Below are positions 55,501 to 62,200 of a stretch of DNA of 64,000 nucleotides, piece by piece (the stretch's first letter is position 1; the number at the start of each line of letters is the position of its first letter). This DNA comes from Tetmemena sp. SeJ-2015. Its lineage: Eukaryota; Ciliophora; Spirotrichea; Sporadotrichida; Oxytrichidae. The position numbers and the translations under genes are program-made. The stretch spans positions 1 to 64,000 of the forward strand of contig JAJKFJ010022559.1 in NCBI GenBank assembly GCA_027382625.1, in the 5' to 3' direction. The notes beneath the pieces are model-generated. The model did not search any database, was not told where the DNA came from, and saw only the letters and a list, made by a program, of their open reading frames with translations.

Positions 55501-58183
55501 TCCTCATATGTCCATATTTCTTGGTTTTCTTGAGAAAGTTCTTCTTAAAACTACTTCTAAAAGTATTGACCTATAAAAGTCTTATCAAAATATAAATTAT
55601 TTTATATATGGATAATTTATCATCTTTTATTTTAGGATGGAGAGTAGAAATTTTATCTAGCTAAAGAAGAGACAAATGGCTGCAAAATTAATTTGACAGT
55701 TAGAAATGTTTGTCCTTCTTAAATACTTGCTTGAAATAATCCTTAAGGGCAGAGTAAAATGTTTCATTAGTTAGATCAGAGATAAGAGTTAGACCCTTTC
55801 CTTAAGCCCATTACCCAACAGCAATTGGATTATACTTTGTAAAGTCTATTTTGTGTTCTTTGCCTGGAGGCAAGTGATTAAGTTTCTTTCTGGAATCAGA
55901 TTCATCACTCTTTTTGAGAGGCTTATAGATTTTTGAGATGATTCTCTTTCCAAAAAACTTTTCATAGTTAAACTCAGATTTCTTAGTTAGTAAAAGAAAT
56001 GGAATAAAATATAAAAGTTTTGGGTAAGGGTATTCTCTGGGTTGATATCTGGGCATGAGCTCTTACTTGAGGGACATTTTAAATTAATTGGTTAACTTAT
56101 TAAAAGGCGTCATTTATAAATATCTTTTAAATAAATATAAAATTTATTGTTAAACAATTTATTTAAGATAATTATTATTTTTTAAGCTCTAAACAAATAT
56201 ATGACAATTTTAAGTTTGTCACAAATTCTATGCTTAATATACTGTAGAATTTAATAAAAAGTAATTGCAAAATTTAATCAATTCTATTTTAAAGTTCATT
56301 ATTTATACGCTAATTGAAGAGACTCTTAGTATGTTTCCCGAAGCTCATGCCCTGTCCTTAAAATTCTGGGAATAATTATGCTACAAATTCCTGCTTTCAC
56401 ACATGTAAGTTCTAATGATGACCCAAATAATCCCCAATAGTCTATAGAAATCATAATTTAAATAAATTAAAGAAAAAAGGATGAAAAAGAGAGACTTAAT
56501 ACCAATTTATAATTTTCATTTTTCTATTATCCTTAAATCACTCTACTATTTAGGTTTCTATCTTCTACTCAGTTTCATTCTGCATTACGAGTTCACGCAA
56601 CTTTCAAAAAAAACTTGAAAAATTTCAGCCTTCATAAATAAGCATTACAAATAATTCACTATTCAAAAATTATATGAGAGCAATTCGCTATTATACTGTC
56701 TATACTTTTTCTATTTATTATGCTAAGTCAAATCTCTAATTCAAAAAATTCACTCCTATATTTAATATGAAAATGAATTTATGAGAAAAAAAAATTAAGT
56801 TTTAAATGGATAATATTTTAGCTTTTTGGATTATCTTAAAAATAATTATTACAATTTTTTGTTATTATAAAGTTTAAGATATTTGCAAGATATAGAGTTC
56901 TATCAGGATACTAATCATATTATTTTAATTGGCTATCGATCAATCAGCCCTATTCTACAATCCAGATTAAAGTTAATCTTCAAATTTAATTAAATTGGTA
57001 AAAGTAAAACAAAATTAATTTTTATTTTAATTATCATTAACGTTTATTTGTTCTTGTTCGCAAAAATCATCCATTTCGATTTATTGCAAAAAATAATAAG
57101 CTTAATAAAATTTGATAATTTTATCTCTTTGAATAAATTCACAAATTAAAAAATAAATTTAATTTAGATAGTCGATTCTCTTAAATTAATAGCCCATTTA
57201 AGTTCATAGTTTTAAATTACAAAATTCATAATTGATCTATAAAAATATCTTGCCAATTATATTTTATAAATCTTAGCATATTCTTGCATTTAGTATGATT
57301 AGACTTAATATTATGGGAGAATGTCAATGTCATCAATCAGCACCTCAGATTAAGATACAATATTTCTAATTTTAATTTAAGTAAAAATAACAGATATAGG
57401 AAATATATAATTATTCTACTGTTTCTATCTTAAGCTCTAAGTCTTGGTTTTCTCATTTCGCCAGCGGAATCGTCAGATTGCCTATAAAAATAATTATCGT
57501 AACTTTCTTGCTCTCGTTCATAACTATTGCTTTATCTTGGTTTAGGTCTCTAATGGCGTGATGTTCTCCCTCTGGACATTGACCTAGATCTGGAGCCAGA
57601 ATAATCACTTTAAGAATCGTCTTGTTTACTTTGGTGACTGCTTGATGACTCGATATCATCTTATGATAACTCTCCTTCTGTTAAGTCAGGAGTGAGGACT
57701 TCGTCAGTTTCATCATCAGGAGCTTGGGAGCTAGTGGAATCTTAATTACCCCTGGCTCTGATTAACTCATCAGGCTTTTAGTCGTCAAAGTTAAGCCCAA
57801 GTCTCTTAAAAGCTATTTCATCCAATATCTTCTTCTTCTCTTCTTCAGTCTCCGTTACATCGTAGCTTTAATCAAATATTGTGTTTATTTATTATTAATT
57901 TGCTTAGAAGAAGAAGTCTGGCTTCTATTTGTTTGTAGAACAAGCTTTCTTGTCCTTTTTCATATTTTTTCTTGAATTGTTCAAGCATCTGTTGATCCTC
58001 AGGAGAGGACAGAATTTATTTAACGCCTTCTAGTGTTTTCATTTTGTGGATGAAATAAAGATGGTAGTGAAGATGAGAACCAGGAATTAACATTTTTATA
58101 GCTTCCTATCGTTGCAGTTCTGTGTCTGCGAGGATATAGGCCTCGTAGGCCTTTCTATCTTGCTCTGAAAGATTTTTGCTCAT
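34328..58183 (-). CDS. Very large conserved protist-type protein gene, split into ~26 MDSs by IESs
   Basis: I infer one gene from 58183 (MSKNLSEQDRKAYEAYILAD) to TGA at 34328-34330 (AKSKKK). Segments appear in order on one strand. Landmarks include VGLFIVEFIGNG, HRPTIAGH, LYLLGKNGEPKPK, RELSDEYRYVFDRK, SHELNIFLYFKD, NKMQKQFIDLYLLG, YYPVLNSRAHNVGN, FFQLQDRIQDAI, FYIIDAEILFSRTPFL, IYVKVF and FYKDGYTDIRGKFEYA. From general knowledge this motif order belongs to a large conserved eukaryotic protein family of unclear function; I could not check it. TAA and TAG encode Gln throughout. Roughly 6-6.5 kb is coding. Twelve IESs were delimited by pointers and each excision keeps frame. Weakest link: whether 57415-58183 belongs to the same gene as 56077 onward. 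Confidence 0.75.
35107..35450 (-). CDS. Divergent ubiquitin-like gene, copy 2, nested in the 2151-bp IES
   Basis: Homologous to copy 1 at 26.7 kb from the start (ATGTCACAACGACTACATCC). It reads NDYIHK, then KEANLQDMEGIP, one missing base near 35352, and PSQYRLILADKLKELQK. A 61-nt GT-AG intron at 35228-35288 is at the same codon as in copy 1. After splicing comes TLSDCNIQKDTTL, matching ubiquitin TLSDYNIQKESTL, then a basic tail to TGA at 35107-35109. No terminal Gly-Gly. Several Gln are TAA or TAG. The gene is wholly inside an eliminated segment of the large gene, so it would be lost with it unless it is itself amplified as a separate macronuclear molecule. Confidence 0.7.
35228..35288 (-). 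other. 61-nt intron in ubiquitin-like copy 2
   Basis: Begins GTATGC and ends CAAGCAG on the minus strand. It splits the codon position equivalent to ubiquitin residues 53-54, as in copy 1. Confidence 0.75.
36719..37048 (-). CDS. Large gene, MDS y
   Basis: From the 11-base pointer (37038-37048) to pointer AAGAT (36719-36723). Reads QLDTLDLNASIDTITFLQHP, IPEHLKNQNLVIEVNGEGKQ, RTYYPTQIKLNILAEYGELK, KIYVKVFCSKKNLSS and FYKD. Glutamine TAG and TAA appear in LQHPQS and PTQI. No stop or shift inside. Confidence 0.85.
37049..37752 (-). other. IES, 704 bp, 11-bp pointer ATAGAAAAATA
   Basis: The exact 11-mer is at 37742-37752 and 37038-37048; flanking bases differ on both sides. Excision joins CHIIEK to QLDTLD in frame. 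The interior is AT-rich with a few GC-richer stretches (37190-37380) that I cannot assign. Confidence 0.85.
37742..38136 (-). CDS. Large gene, MDS x
   Basis: Longest clean segment of the C-terminal third. Reads GESESYKIARGIVRKYEDYP, WRLLFLEILDQLNEIDGETE, LTDEQRRLKQKKSALKEPRL, IQIQVANFHSIIIKFYIIDA, EILFSRTPFLKESTSEFSYV and KPCHIIEK. Six in-frame TAA/TAG codons read as Gln. Pointers TGGTG (38132-38136) and the 11-mer (37742-37752) bound it. Confidence 0.88.
38137..38382 (-). other. IES, 246 bp, pointer TGGTG
   Basis: TGGTG at 38378-38382 and 38132-38136. Excision joins DFFTG to ESESYKI in frame. Nothing recognised inside. Confidence 0.82.
38378..38475 (-). CDS. Large gene, MDS w
   Basis: Reads LDKIEIENENSCGTLRIQYD then YFIAYFDFFTG between pointers AATATT (38470-38475) and TGGTG (38378-38382). 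Only about 30 codons, but clean and in frame with both neighbours. Confidence 0.82.
38476..38756 (-). other. IES, 281 bp, pointer AATATT
   Basis: AATATT at 38751-38756 and 38470-38475. Excision joins DAISI to LDKIEIE in frame. Nothing recognised inside. Confidence 0.8.
38751..38863 (-). CDS. Large gene, MDS v
   Basis: Reads ASYETLTNHLILKSKLSLED then KMHIVYFFQLQDRIQDAISI, with TAG and TAA glutamines in FFQL and RIQD. Bounded by pointers AGCTA (38859-38863) and AATATT (38751-38756). Confidence 0.85.
39465..39790 (-). pseudogene. Protein kinase fragment (MAPK/CMGC-like) inside an IES
   Basis: Reads LKVFHSANVIHRDLKPAK, the catalytic loop of a Ser/Thr kinase with the HRDLKP signature and the HSANV lead-in typical of MAP kinases. 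About 180 bases further on the same strand is QIKWMRSLVEQEADTED, which resembles the segment after a DFG motif (IKI-DFG-ARSL), but the DFG itself is missing. The ATP-binding lobe and the APE region were not found nearby. It is either a dead fragment or MDSs of another gene interleaved in this IES. Confidence 0.6.
40275..41065. mobile_element. ~790-bp degenerate hairpin element
   Basis: The ends are inverted repeats: CCTTTCCTCGTCATCCACTT at 40280 and its complement AAGTGGATGAAGGGAAAGG at 41043-41061. A second conserved pair is GGGCTTATCATGATCATATT / AATATGACAATGATAAGCAC. Similarity fades toward the middle. The outer sequence also resembles part of MITE copy D (CTTTCTCGTCATCACTTTTTATGAAAATAT), so the element may have inserted in or derived from that family. 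Confidence 0.55.
41330..41485 (+). mobile_element. MITE family fragment F (3' end)
   Basis: Matches the end of copy B: CTCGCTACTTAGGGGAGCTGCTGAG, GCTATCGAACAAGCT and the terminal AAATTTTAAACTATATT. The 5' end is not found adjacent; the hairpin element may have displaced it. Confidence 0.5.
41579..41699 (-). CDS. Large gene, MDS u
   Basis: Reads SIDGEQDRNLRHLDYYPVLN then SRAHNVGNVQSWTLNNNIK, with TAA glutamines in GEQD and NVQS. Bounded by pointers AGC (41697-41699) and AGCTA (41579-41583). Confidence 0.85.
41700..42412 (-). other. IES, 713 bp, pointer AGC
   Basis: AGC at 42410-42412 and 41697-41699. Excision joins SHLVS to IDGEQDR in frame. A 3-bp pointer alone is weak, but the join recreates the expected motif order. 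Nothing recognised inside. Confidence 0.75.
42410..42635 (-). CDS. Large gene, MDS t
   Basis: Reads YWMLKDKAFFEDVIRILRSR, YIFSNKIWSYGFLHNNQQAI, KEYFKQSQYSDLIQKLGSQF and QSHLVS. Two Gln are TAA. The upstream boundary near 42635 is approximate. Confidence 0.82.
43030..43240 (-). CDS. Large gene, probable MDS s
   Basis: The frame reads KQKIVASRQLKTSIIPQAQR, TTSYKSKCFFKYLHNILMKD and QYESYILRIFEQSPSITFLK with TAA/TAG as Gln. Composition and lack of TGA suggest coding. Assigned to the large gene by strand and position only; pointers not found. Confidence 0.5.
44160..44305 (-). CDS. Large gene, possible MDS r
   Basis: The frame LCVSLIYAVSFQTDYTIFRK then SDSSVKEKRNSREFTPSSSQ ends at TGA close to 44163. 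Richer codon use than the surroundings. Placement in the gene is a guess from strand and order. Confidence 0.35.
45640..45845 (-). CDS. Large gene, MDS q
   Basis: Two frames meet here. Upstream: SLPNSLRISTFDDDQVHEIV and YESSLLHHSKNN. Downstream: FYFPAEGTFTHFPSQASFNE then EIIAQAPTNQL. The second carries the conserved F-YFP-x-x-G-x-F-x-HFP motif. The frame change near 45752 may be a small IES I could not delimit. Confidence 0.65.
45920..46090 (-). CDS. Large gene, MDSs o and p
   Basis: Two short coding islands, NQVFDTILNMNMTNQGDKS (near 46080-46025) and IIFEGRGLTITASGDVIMLN (near 45983-45922), separated by an AT-rich stretch of about 40 bases that carries a stop. Boundaries are approximate. 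Confidence 0.55.
46140..46360 (-). CDS. Large gene, MDS n
   Basis: Reads IVQPFLRNKMQKQFIDLYLL, GYDSQLLEYVDISKVLKLSG, IEVCFLIDVLSRNNQHQEAS and NLLSIL. TAG and TAA glutamines in KMQKQF, SQLL and HQEA. Starts at pointer ATA (46358-46360). Confidence 0.85.
46361..47126 (-). other. IES, 766 bp, pointer ATA, carrying MITE copy C
   Basis: ATA at 47124-47126 and 46358-46360, in the same codon phase. Excision joins SYFQQHI to VQPFLRNKM. MITE copy C occupies 46684-47068, i.e. half of the IES, so the transposon lies wholly in eliminated DNA. Confidence 0.78.
46684..47068 (+). mobile_element. MITE family copy C (~385 bp)
   Basis: Begins TATAGCTGAGAATTTAATGA and ends TTTAAATTTTAACTATA. The interior is closest to copy A: CAACATCAATATCTC and AACTTCTCGTAGGAGG. 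Confidence 0.7.
47124..47430 (-). CDS. Large gene, MDS m
   Basis: About 100 clean codons: NVLGKGETCFIEDITSTEIQ, IIDDITKVQTILDSLNRANY, ELLPVFIQIFQVFQHWHTLK, STEEKNKMLNKYFSHELNIF and LYFKDHSYFQQHI. Several TAA/TAG read as Gln. Pointers ATTTA (47426-47430) and ATA (47124-47126) bound it. Confidence 0.88.
47431..47468 (-). other. IES, 38 bp, pointer ATTTA
   Basis: ATTTA at 47464-47468 and 47426-47430. Excision joins SRTLKTF to NVLGKGE in frame. No GT at the left border, so it is not an intron. Confidence 0.82.
47464..47760 (-). CDS. Large gene, MDS l
   Basis: Reads QIPEFQNFLKHSSIVKSNLV, ADEQGLISVSLNLQAHSQLH, ILVIDKDSVAKKQVDIDAPE, YIPTRDLSLSQTLDVTKGFT and ESRTLKTF. Upstream GGTLDQQQQ may also be coding. 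Right boundary approximate. Confidence 0.82.
48055..48740 (+). repeat. SINE-like dispersed repeat, copy 3 (longest)
   Basis: About 690 bases of higher GC. Contains TTGATTACTAAACTAGATCGCCTC-like and GAGTAATGATCGGCTAATCTCC modules shared with copies at 33.3 and 8.6 kb, and ends GTGACGGGTCCTAAACTTTAACTTTCTAATTTA. Located in the unresolved IES between MDSs k and l of the large gene. Confidence 0.55.
49812..49994 (-). CDS. Large gene, MDS k (acidic region)
   Basis: Reads KQITQSYKQDKKSSYDRFSE, IKTQNVMPRSLLRRNSYGSD and an acidic run CEDDCDDDDASYNLQNNDG before TGA. The true end is at a pointer just before that TGA, not identified. Confidence 0.75.
49995..50101 (-). other. IES, 107 bp, pointer AAG
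   Basis: AAG at 50099-50101 and 49992-49994 in the same codon phase. Excision joins RPRLVLK to QITQSYKQD. A 3-bp pointer is weak alone; the join fits the conserved R-P-x-L-x-L-K order. Confidence 0.72.
50099..50400 (-). CDS. Large gene, MDSs i and j
   Basis: First island (about 50310-50400): SSSCRVYLFAQQFESTFLHS. Second island (50099-~50270): QSAAIFPFANWKNIFMSNRE, LSDEYRYVFDRKYAETQLGN and TLERPRLVLK. An AT-rich interval of about 45 bases with a frame change separates them, probably a small IES. Confidence 0.75.
50605..50720 (-). repeat. Dispersed repeat, copy 2 (inverted relative to 28.2 kb)
   Basis: GTGGGTTATAAGAATAAGATCAAAGCCCAATTCTTAATTAGA and flanks match 28185-28300 in reverse complement. 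Confidence 0.65.
50869..51905 (+). mobile_element. MITE family copy D, long form (~1.04 kb)
   Basis: Starts TATAATTGAGAATTTAATGG and ends ATTTAATTCTTAACTATAAT, matching the TIRs of copies A and C. The left part encodes NEEEDDEIDEECVSH and ISLLRGATKMIK, parallel to copy B. About 600 bases of AT-rich interior are absent from the shorter copies, so A and C look like internal-deletion derivatives. Confidence 0.6.
52105..53100 (-). CDS. Large gene, MDSs g and h
   Basis: Island g (~53100-52855): IVASNTEVSEKQFFINHDSQ, NFTYLSHVDLIENELCEFPV and SNVSLLKTSRDSGVLEDCFD. Island h (~52210-52105): LKRNCLIENKAAQQSVKIAS. About 640 bases between them hold no convincing frame and are presumably IES. g is convincing; h is weaker. 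Confidence 0.6.
53235..53535 (-). mobile_element. MITE family copy E (~300 bp, inverted)
   Basis: Reverse-complement match to copy B: GACAGTTGAAGTGTTTCAG, and an acidic frame ISNTKQEEDDDEDKM with TAA as Gln. TIRs are degraded. Confidence 0.55.
53855..54058 (-). CDS. Large gene, MDS f
   Basis: Reads VEVTISTEVQNITLDTHQSF, QHQQNFSIATHQYDQSMTEI, YLRKYKQSYYLYLLGKNGEP and KPKETIHV. Seven Gln in-frame, several as TAA/TAG. Left boundary approximate. Confidence 0.83.
54059..54075 (-). other. IES, 17 bp, pointer AGT
   Basis: AGT at 54073-54075 and 54056-54058 with AAATATTTTTATTG between. Excision joins VPAYLSS to VEVTISTEV in frame and removes a frame change and a TGA. It is too short for an intron. 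Confidence 0.75.
54073..54586 (-). CDS. Large gene, MDS e
   Basis: About 170 clean codons: KGLSFMIHRPTIAGHLAYII, DENQKVCSGPKTGIIFDGQY, KDGKIFIPYGKSQLSSKAIQ, IHNDFAQLCDFVRQTETYDF, WIYINKESLLIGNIAQVLIH, PYLLINNTQASLSIMKKTSV, NIPITKKYDNVSFETNHSIQ and LDFQVPAYLSS. Confidence 0.88.
54587..54705 (-). other. IES, 119 bp, pointer ATAAAA
   Basis: ATAAAA at 54700-54705 and 54581-54586. Excision joins SARAIILDN to KKGLSFMIHRP in frame. The interior carries a TGA and is AT-rich. Confidence 0.83.
54700..55556 (-). CDS. Large gene, MDS d
   Basis: Longest segment, ~285 codons: KQFQEELSQENQEIWTYEEK, RANILHLYNYAKSKQMPQSL, LLIEVLDLGIKLNTYDEDLF, RQYLAIPQKEESTYFKVKRK, WAQYIKNVQSENTRNGKWSH, LKASLESFKDEFDSKFLKKI, FIKIFEFNTETYYKEN, then NTAVNLDGLVASIEKKHQYS and FPELINKVGLFIVEFIGNGV. 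One extra base near 54880 shifts the frame between KENSLA and PFNTAV. With no IES visible it is probably a read error or a real frameshift. Confidence 0.85.
55557..55726 (-). other. Intron (170 nt) or intron-plus-IES between MDSs c and d
   Basis: On the minus strand it begins GTATTTAAG and ends CAATACTTTTAG. Splicing joins KDYFKQ to KQFQEELSQ in frame. Longer than the 32-63 nt introns elsewhere in the window, so it may contain an IES. No pointer pair was found. Confidence 0.55.
55727..56080 (-). CDS. Large gene, MDS c
   Basis: Reads MSLKQELMPRYQPREYPYPK, LLYFIPFLLLTKKSEFNYEK, FFGKRIISKIYKPLKKSDES, HLPPGKEHKIDFTKYNPIAV, GQWAQGKGLTLISDLTNETF and YSALKDYFKQ. The first M is taken as internal because the N-terminal MDS lies upstream; it could instead be the start of a separate gene. 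Confidence 0.78.
57415..57868 (-). CDS. MDS b of the large gene (or 3' part of a separate gene)
   Basis: Reads SYDVTETEEEKKKILDEIAF, KRLGLNFDDQKPDELIRARG, an acidic/Ser-rich linker, an arginine-serine stretch SGSRSRSMSRGRTSRHQRPK and YDNYFYRQSDDSAGEMRKPR. Nine TAA/TAG codons read as Gln. The RS-like stretch resembles RNA-processing proteins, but the N-terminal motifs fit the large gene. 3' boundary unclear. Confidence 0.75.
57869..57905 (-). other. IES, 37 bp, pointer AAGC
   Basis: AAGC at 57902-57905 and 57865-57868. Excision joins IEARLLLLS to YDVTETEEE in frame and removes a TGA. There is no GT at the left border, which rules out a standard intron. Confidence 0.83.
57902..58183 (-). CDS. 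MDS a with start codon
   Basis: ATG at 58183 begins MSKNLSEQDRKAYEAYILAD, TELQRQEAIKMLIPGSHLHY, HLYFIHKMKTLEGVKQILSS and FKKKYEKGQESLFYKQIEAR. TAG and TAA as Gln in QRQE and VKQI. Upstream is AT-rich non-coding DNA. Confidence 0.82.
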
Positions 58184-59204
58184 GATTTTATTATCAATGT
58201 GCGATTTAAATAATCTAAATAAAATAATTTAGCGTTAAGTGTTTTAAAAACAGTCTAAGATTCTTTTATTAAAGATACGGAAATAAGACTCTCAAAAAAT
58301 ATATCAATATATTTGTCTCAGTTATATATTAAAGGATGAGCCCTCTAACAAATCCATTTGAATTCTGATGAATTCTGATTGTACTTTTGTTTTTCAATAT
58401 TTGTATAATGTTGTGGATTATTTTGATAAATGAAGGATCCGATTCAAATGGATAAATGAATAGAAATTTAAAAATAGTTAGAAGTTTAGTGAAAGATGAA
58501 TAAAGTGCCAGTTTGATTGTTAAACCCATTTTGGCATAGTTTATTGGAAATTATATTTGAGATCCACTGATTTCACTAAATCTCTGACTATTATAATTAA
58601 GATGAAAGTGAGTATTTAAATATTGCTCAATCAATTATACAAAATAATTCAAAATAAATAGTTACTTTTGAATAATAGACGACGATTTATGAATAAAAAC
58701 TGAGTGTATTAATAGTTATATAATAAATGAGCTCTTTAGCATAAATCTAGCAGCATTAAGCTCTCAAAACTGGGTCTTTCATTTTATAACCAAAATATAT
58801 TCAAAAGTAATTCTCATAAATAAACTCATATACCTTTCCAAATAATTCAAATTAATCTTTAATAAAATAACATTCAAGTCTTTAATCTAACTTTTAAAAA
58901 ACAGTATAATTGCTAGCTTATTTATTTTAATTTCTTTTTATAAAAGAATACTATAAATTTTTAAAATAAAATAGATATAAACGATAAATTTAATTTAAAC
59001 TATAATACATTGTTGAAGAAAGAATAGATAGTTTACTCTTAAATTTGATTTGATATCGATTTAATCTTATTTACTTTTTGAATAAAAAGATATCTGTTGA
59101 AATTATAATTGCAAGTATAAACTGATAGAAATGGTGTGAATTTTTATGAGAAGAGTGTTATATTTAGCTTTGAATGAGGTTTGATGACTCGATACGGAGT
59201 TGAA
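58184..59204. other. AT-rich intergenic region between divergent genes
   Basis: Separates the minus-strand large gene from the plus-strand MG2-like gene. No frame or telomeric repeat recognised. It should contain the macronuclear chromosome ends of both genes. Confidence 0.5.
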
Positions 59205-62200
59205 AATAAAAAGTTTTATCTCTGCTTGTTGCAGCATACGCTGTGACCGCGTCGAACTCGGCTTACGCCTTCTCCAGTGGTGGCTCCCCTCGCCATCTCT
59301 AGAGAAGCATGCAAGCATTCTTATCTTCCGAGCAAAGTGCTCCTGACCTGGATTCTCTGGATACCTACCACAACAAAGTTTTCTCGCAGTTTATAGACGA
59401 CTCTTACCCCAGGCTTGAAGGCCACATCACCACTGACAAAATCATTTACAGGCAAAATGATACCGTCTTCATCGACCTCCTCGTCCTTGACGCACTACAA
59501 CTCACTCCTCACACCAACGTCGGCTCCAGTTACGTCGTATCCCTTGTAGCCTTAAAATAATTTAAATGCATATAGACTCTGATGGAACCTCAGTAAAAAT
59601 ATAACATATTTTTGCAACATTTAATTAAAAATTAATTTTTGAAAGTATCTGGCTTAGCCGTAACATTTATTTTAAACTCTCAACACAGCTGGCCCAGCTT
59701 ACGGTTTAACTTATATGTAAATAGTTTTGTTAACTTTCAAGATTCCCACCGACATTTATTATTTATATGAATTTAGATTAGACCTCGACGCCGGAAACTA
59801 TTTAATAGTGGCTGAAGGAACAAATATGGCTACCGCAACCAGAACTATCGTCGTCCAAGCTATGCCAACTACTCCCACCACTACTACACCCACTAGTAGC
59901 TGGAGCACAGAGTGGATCATTTTCGAGCCTGAGGTTCTCTAGGATTCATAAATGTATTTAGTTTTAGGATCAGCCATGGGGACTACTTAATTATTTGTTT
60001 GACTCGCTGGTAAAGTCCTTATCAAGAGTTTAAGAAATAAATGACGAGTTTGAGTGCTGGATCATACACTCCCTTGATCAACACGTTATTAATTTATATA
60101 GTTTTTTAAAGTTCGTGCATTTCACATACAAACTTGACTAATTTTTAATTTATTGCCGGAACTCAATTTGCTGCAAGTGACGCCATTATTCCAGCAATTC
60201 ATTTTATTTAAAATTAATCTAATTTTTTAAATTAATTAACGAGATAATTTAAGTAGCTAAATTTACATAAATTTATTTACTTCAAAATCGCTTAATATAA
60301 ATTAAAATTTATTACAAAAATAATATTTTAAAAAATTTTCTTATTGAAGTATGATTTTATAAATTCCGATATCTTAAATTAAATTAAGATTATGAAAACT
60401 ATACCTTTTTGTAAAATAAGTTTGAATTTTTTAAGATATTCTAAATCTAGTCTTAATTACAGTTTATTTTACTAATAGTATTTACTAAATTTAAATACAA
60501 ATTTTATAAGGGATTTTTTTTAGTTTTATTTTAATTGGTCACTTACTAATAAATGTTGCTTATAATTAGCTTTTTTTATTTATAAGTCCTTTTTAAATAT
60601 ATTATTAAGATGTCGGAATTGCAATTTAAAATTTTGTTTTATATTCTAACAATCAGGGTTTTAGTAAAAAATAATGATTAAGTAAAATGAGTGAGAATAA
60701 ATTCTAAACTAGCTAACATGAATATAATTGCAGATTAAATCTCGTCTGACTTTGAGATAATTTAAAAGATTAATAAAGTTCCGGATTTGACTATCTGACC
60801 AACTGTAAGTTTAATGGAGTTTCTGGAATAGCCTGATCAATTTATTAAAAATTGATTATAATAAGTTAGCTCGTTAAATAAAGACCGATTATTAAAACTT
60901 TAATAGCAAGTGATACAAGTAGGAGTCCATCTCAAACTGCTATACCCTTCCTTACTGCCAACTATCAGACTACTTCTCACCCCTAGCCTCTAAACTCCCA
61001 AGCAGCTTGTACCTCTTTAGCCAGCACTAGGAGGAAGCGATACTTACACCAACAGGTCCCTGAGGGCATTGCATTTGATCTCTAAAAAAGAGGACGCTCA
61101 TACGGGCTTCGAATTCTGCCAGGCGAAGACCTTCAGAATGCTGAGCTTACTCTATTCCTAGGACTCAGATCTCTCATAAGGTGGGCATCTAGGAATGTGA
61201 TGTAGGCTCTGTAATGGAGGAAGAAGCGACGGAAGCAGGATGGTAAAGTTTGAAAGTTATAGCAGCATTGAGATTCTTATTGGTTTATAGTTCTCATTCT
61301 TATGAATAAAATATTTAATTTAAGATTCTATTTGCTATTATTTACTTAAACGTAAAGTTATTAAGGAAGAAGTTTCTTATTGAAATTAAGTCCCTTGTTG
61401 ATTTTGTTTTCATTTGTATATATGAAAAAGAGTAGGTAGGTATTTGTAATATGAAATATATTTTGGGTGATTTGTGATTATAAGGCATTATAACTTAATT
61501 GATTTGATTGATTAAAATTGTATAATACTGACAGGTACGGGTATGCCTACTTCTTCTTCGATTATCCAACCAATCTATATAATAATATTGATTATTTATG
61601 ATGGATGTGTTTTAATGAATGCAGGAGGAGCAGTGCTAACAACGCCCACCTCGGTCTTCACGGTCACAGTGACCTCTGCGGGCACTACTTTAAGTGATTA
61701 AAAAGATATTACTATTGGAGATACCTTTGACGTTGTTTAAATTGAAGACACTTTCTAATACTCACCTGAAACCAGCTTCCTCAAATATAAATACACTTAT
61801 TTACTCGATGTTATACCATATAATCTAAAATAAAATAGATAATCACAATTCCTATAAATATAAGATAACTGAGTGCTTGTAGTCTGTCGATCATATATTC
61901 ACTTTTAATTTAACATTTCTCTTAATTTAAATGTGGAACTTGACAGCTCTAACAATAACAACAACTCAAACTACTCTAACAAGAGAGCACTCTTACACCA
62001 TTGAAAATTTCAAGGCTAAGATTCAGGACAAGGAGAGTGACTAACTAAACCAACTTACACTAGTCAGTAGTGGCAAATTAAGAAGCATTAAAGAATAGGG
62101 ATACTTCTGAACACTTTTTACAATTTCAGCGCCATTTGAGATTGTAAACACAAAAACTAACTTAGACCAATTATGATATCTTAAAATAATCCACTCTAAC

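Noticed and set aside
57869..57905. Intron instead of IES
   Set aside because: No GT at the left edge; an AAGC direct repeat flanks the insert and restores the frame.
34328..58183. Reading the large gene as a pseudogene because of stops and frame changes
   Set aside because: TAA/TAG are glutamine, and most frame changes vanish when pointer-bounded inserts are removed.
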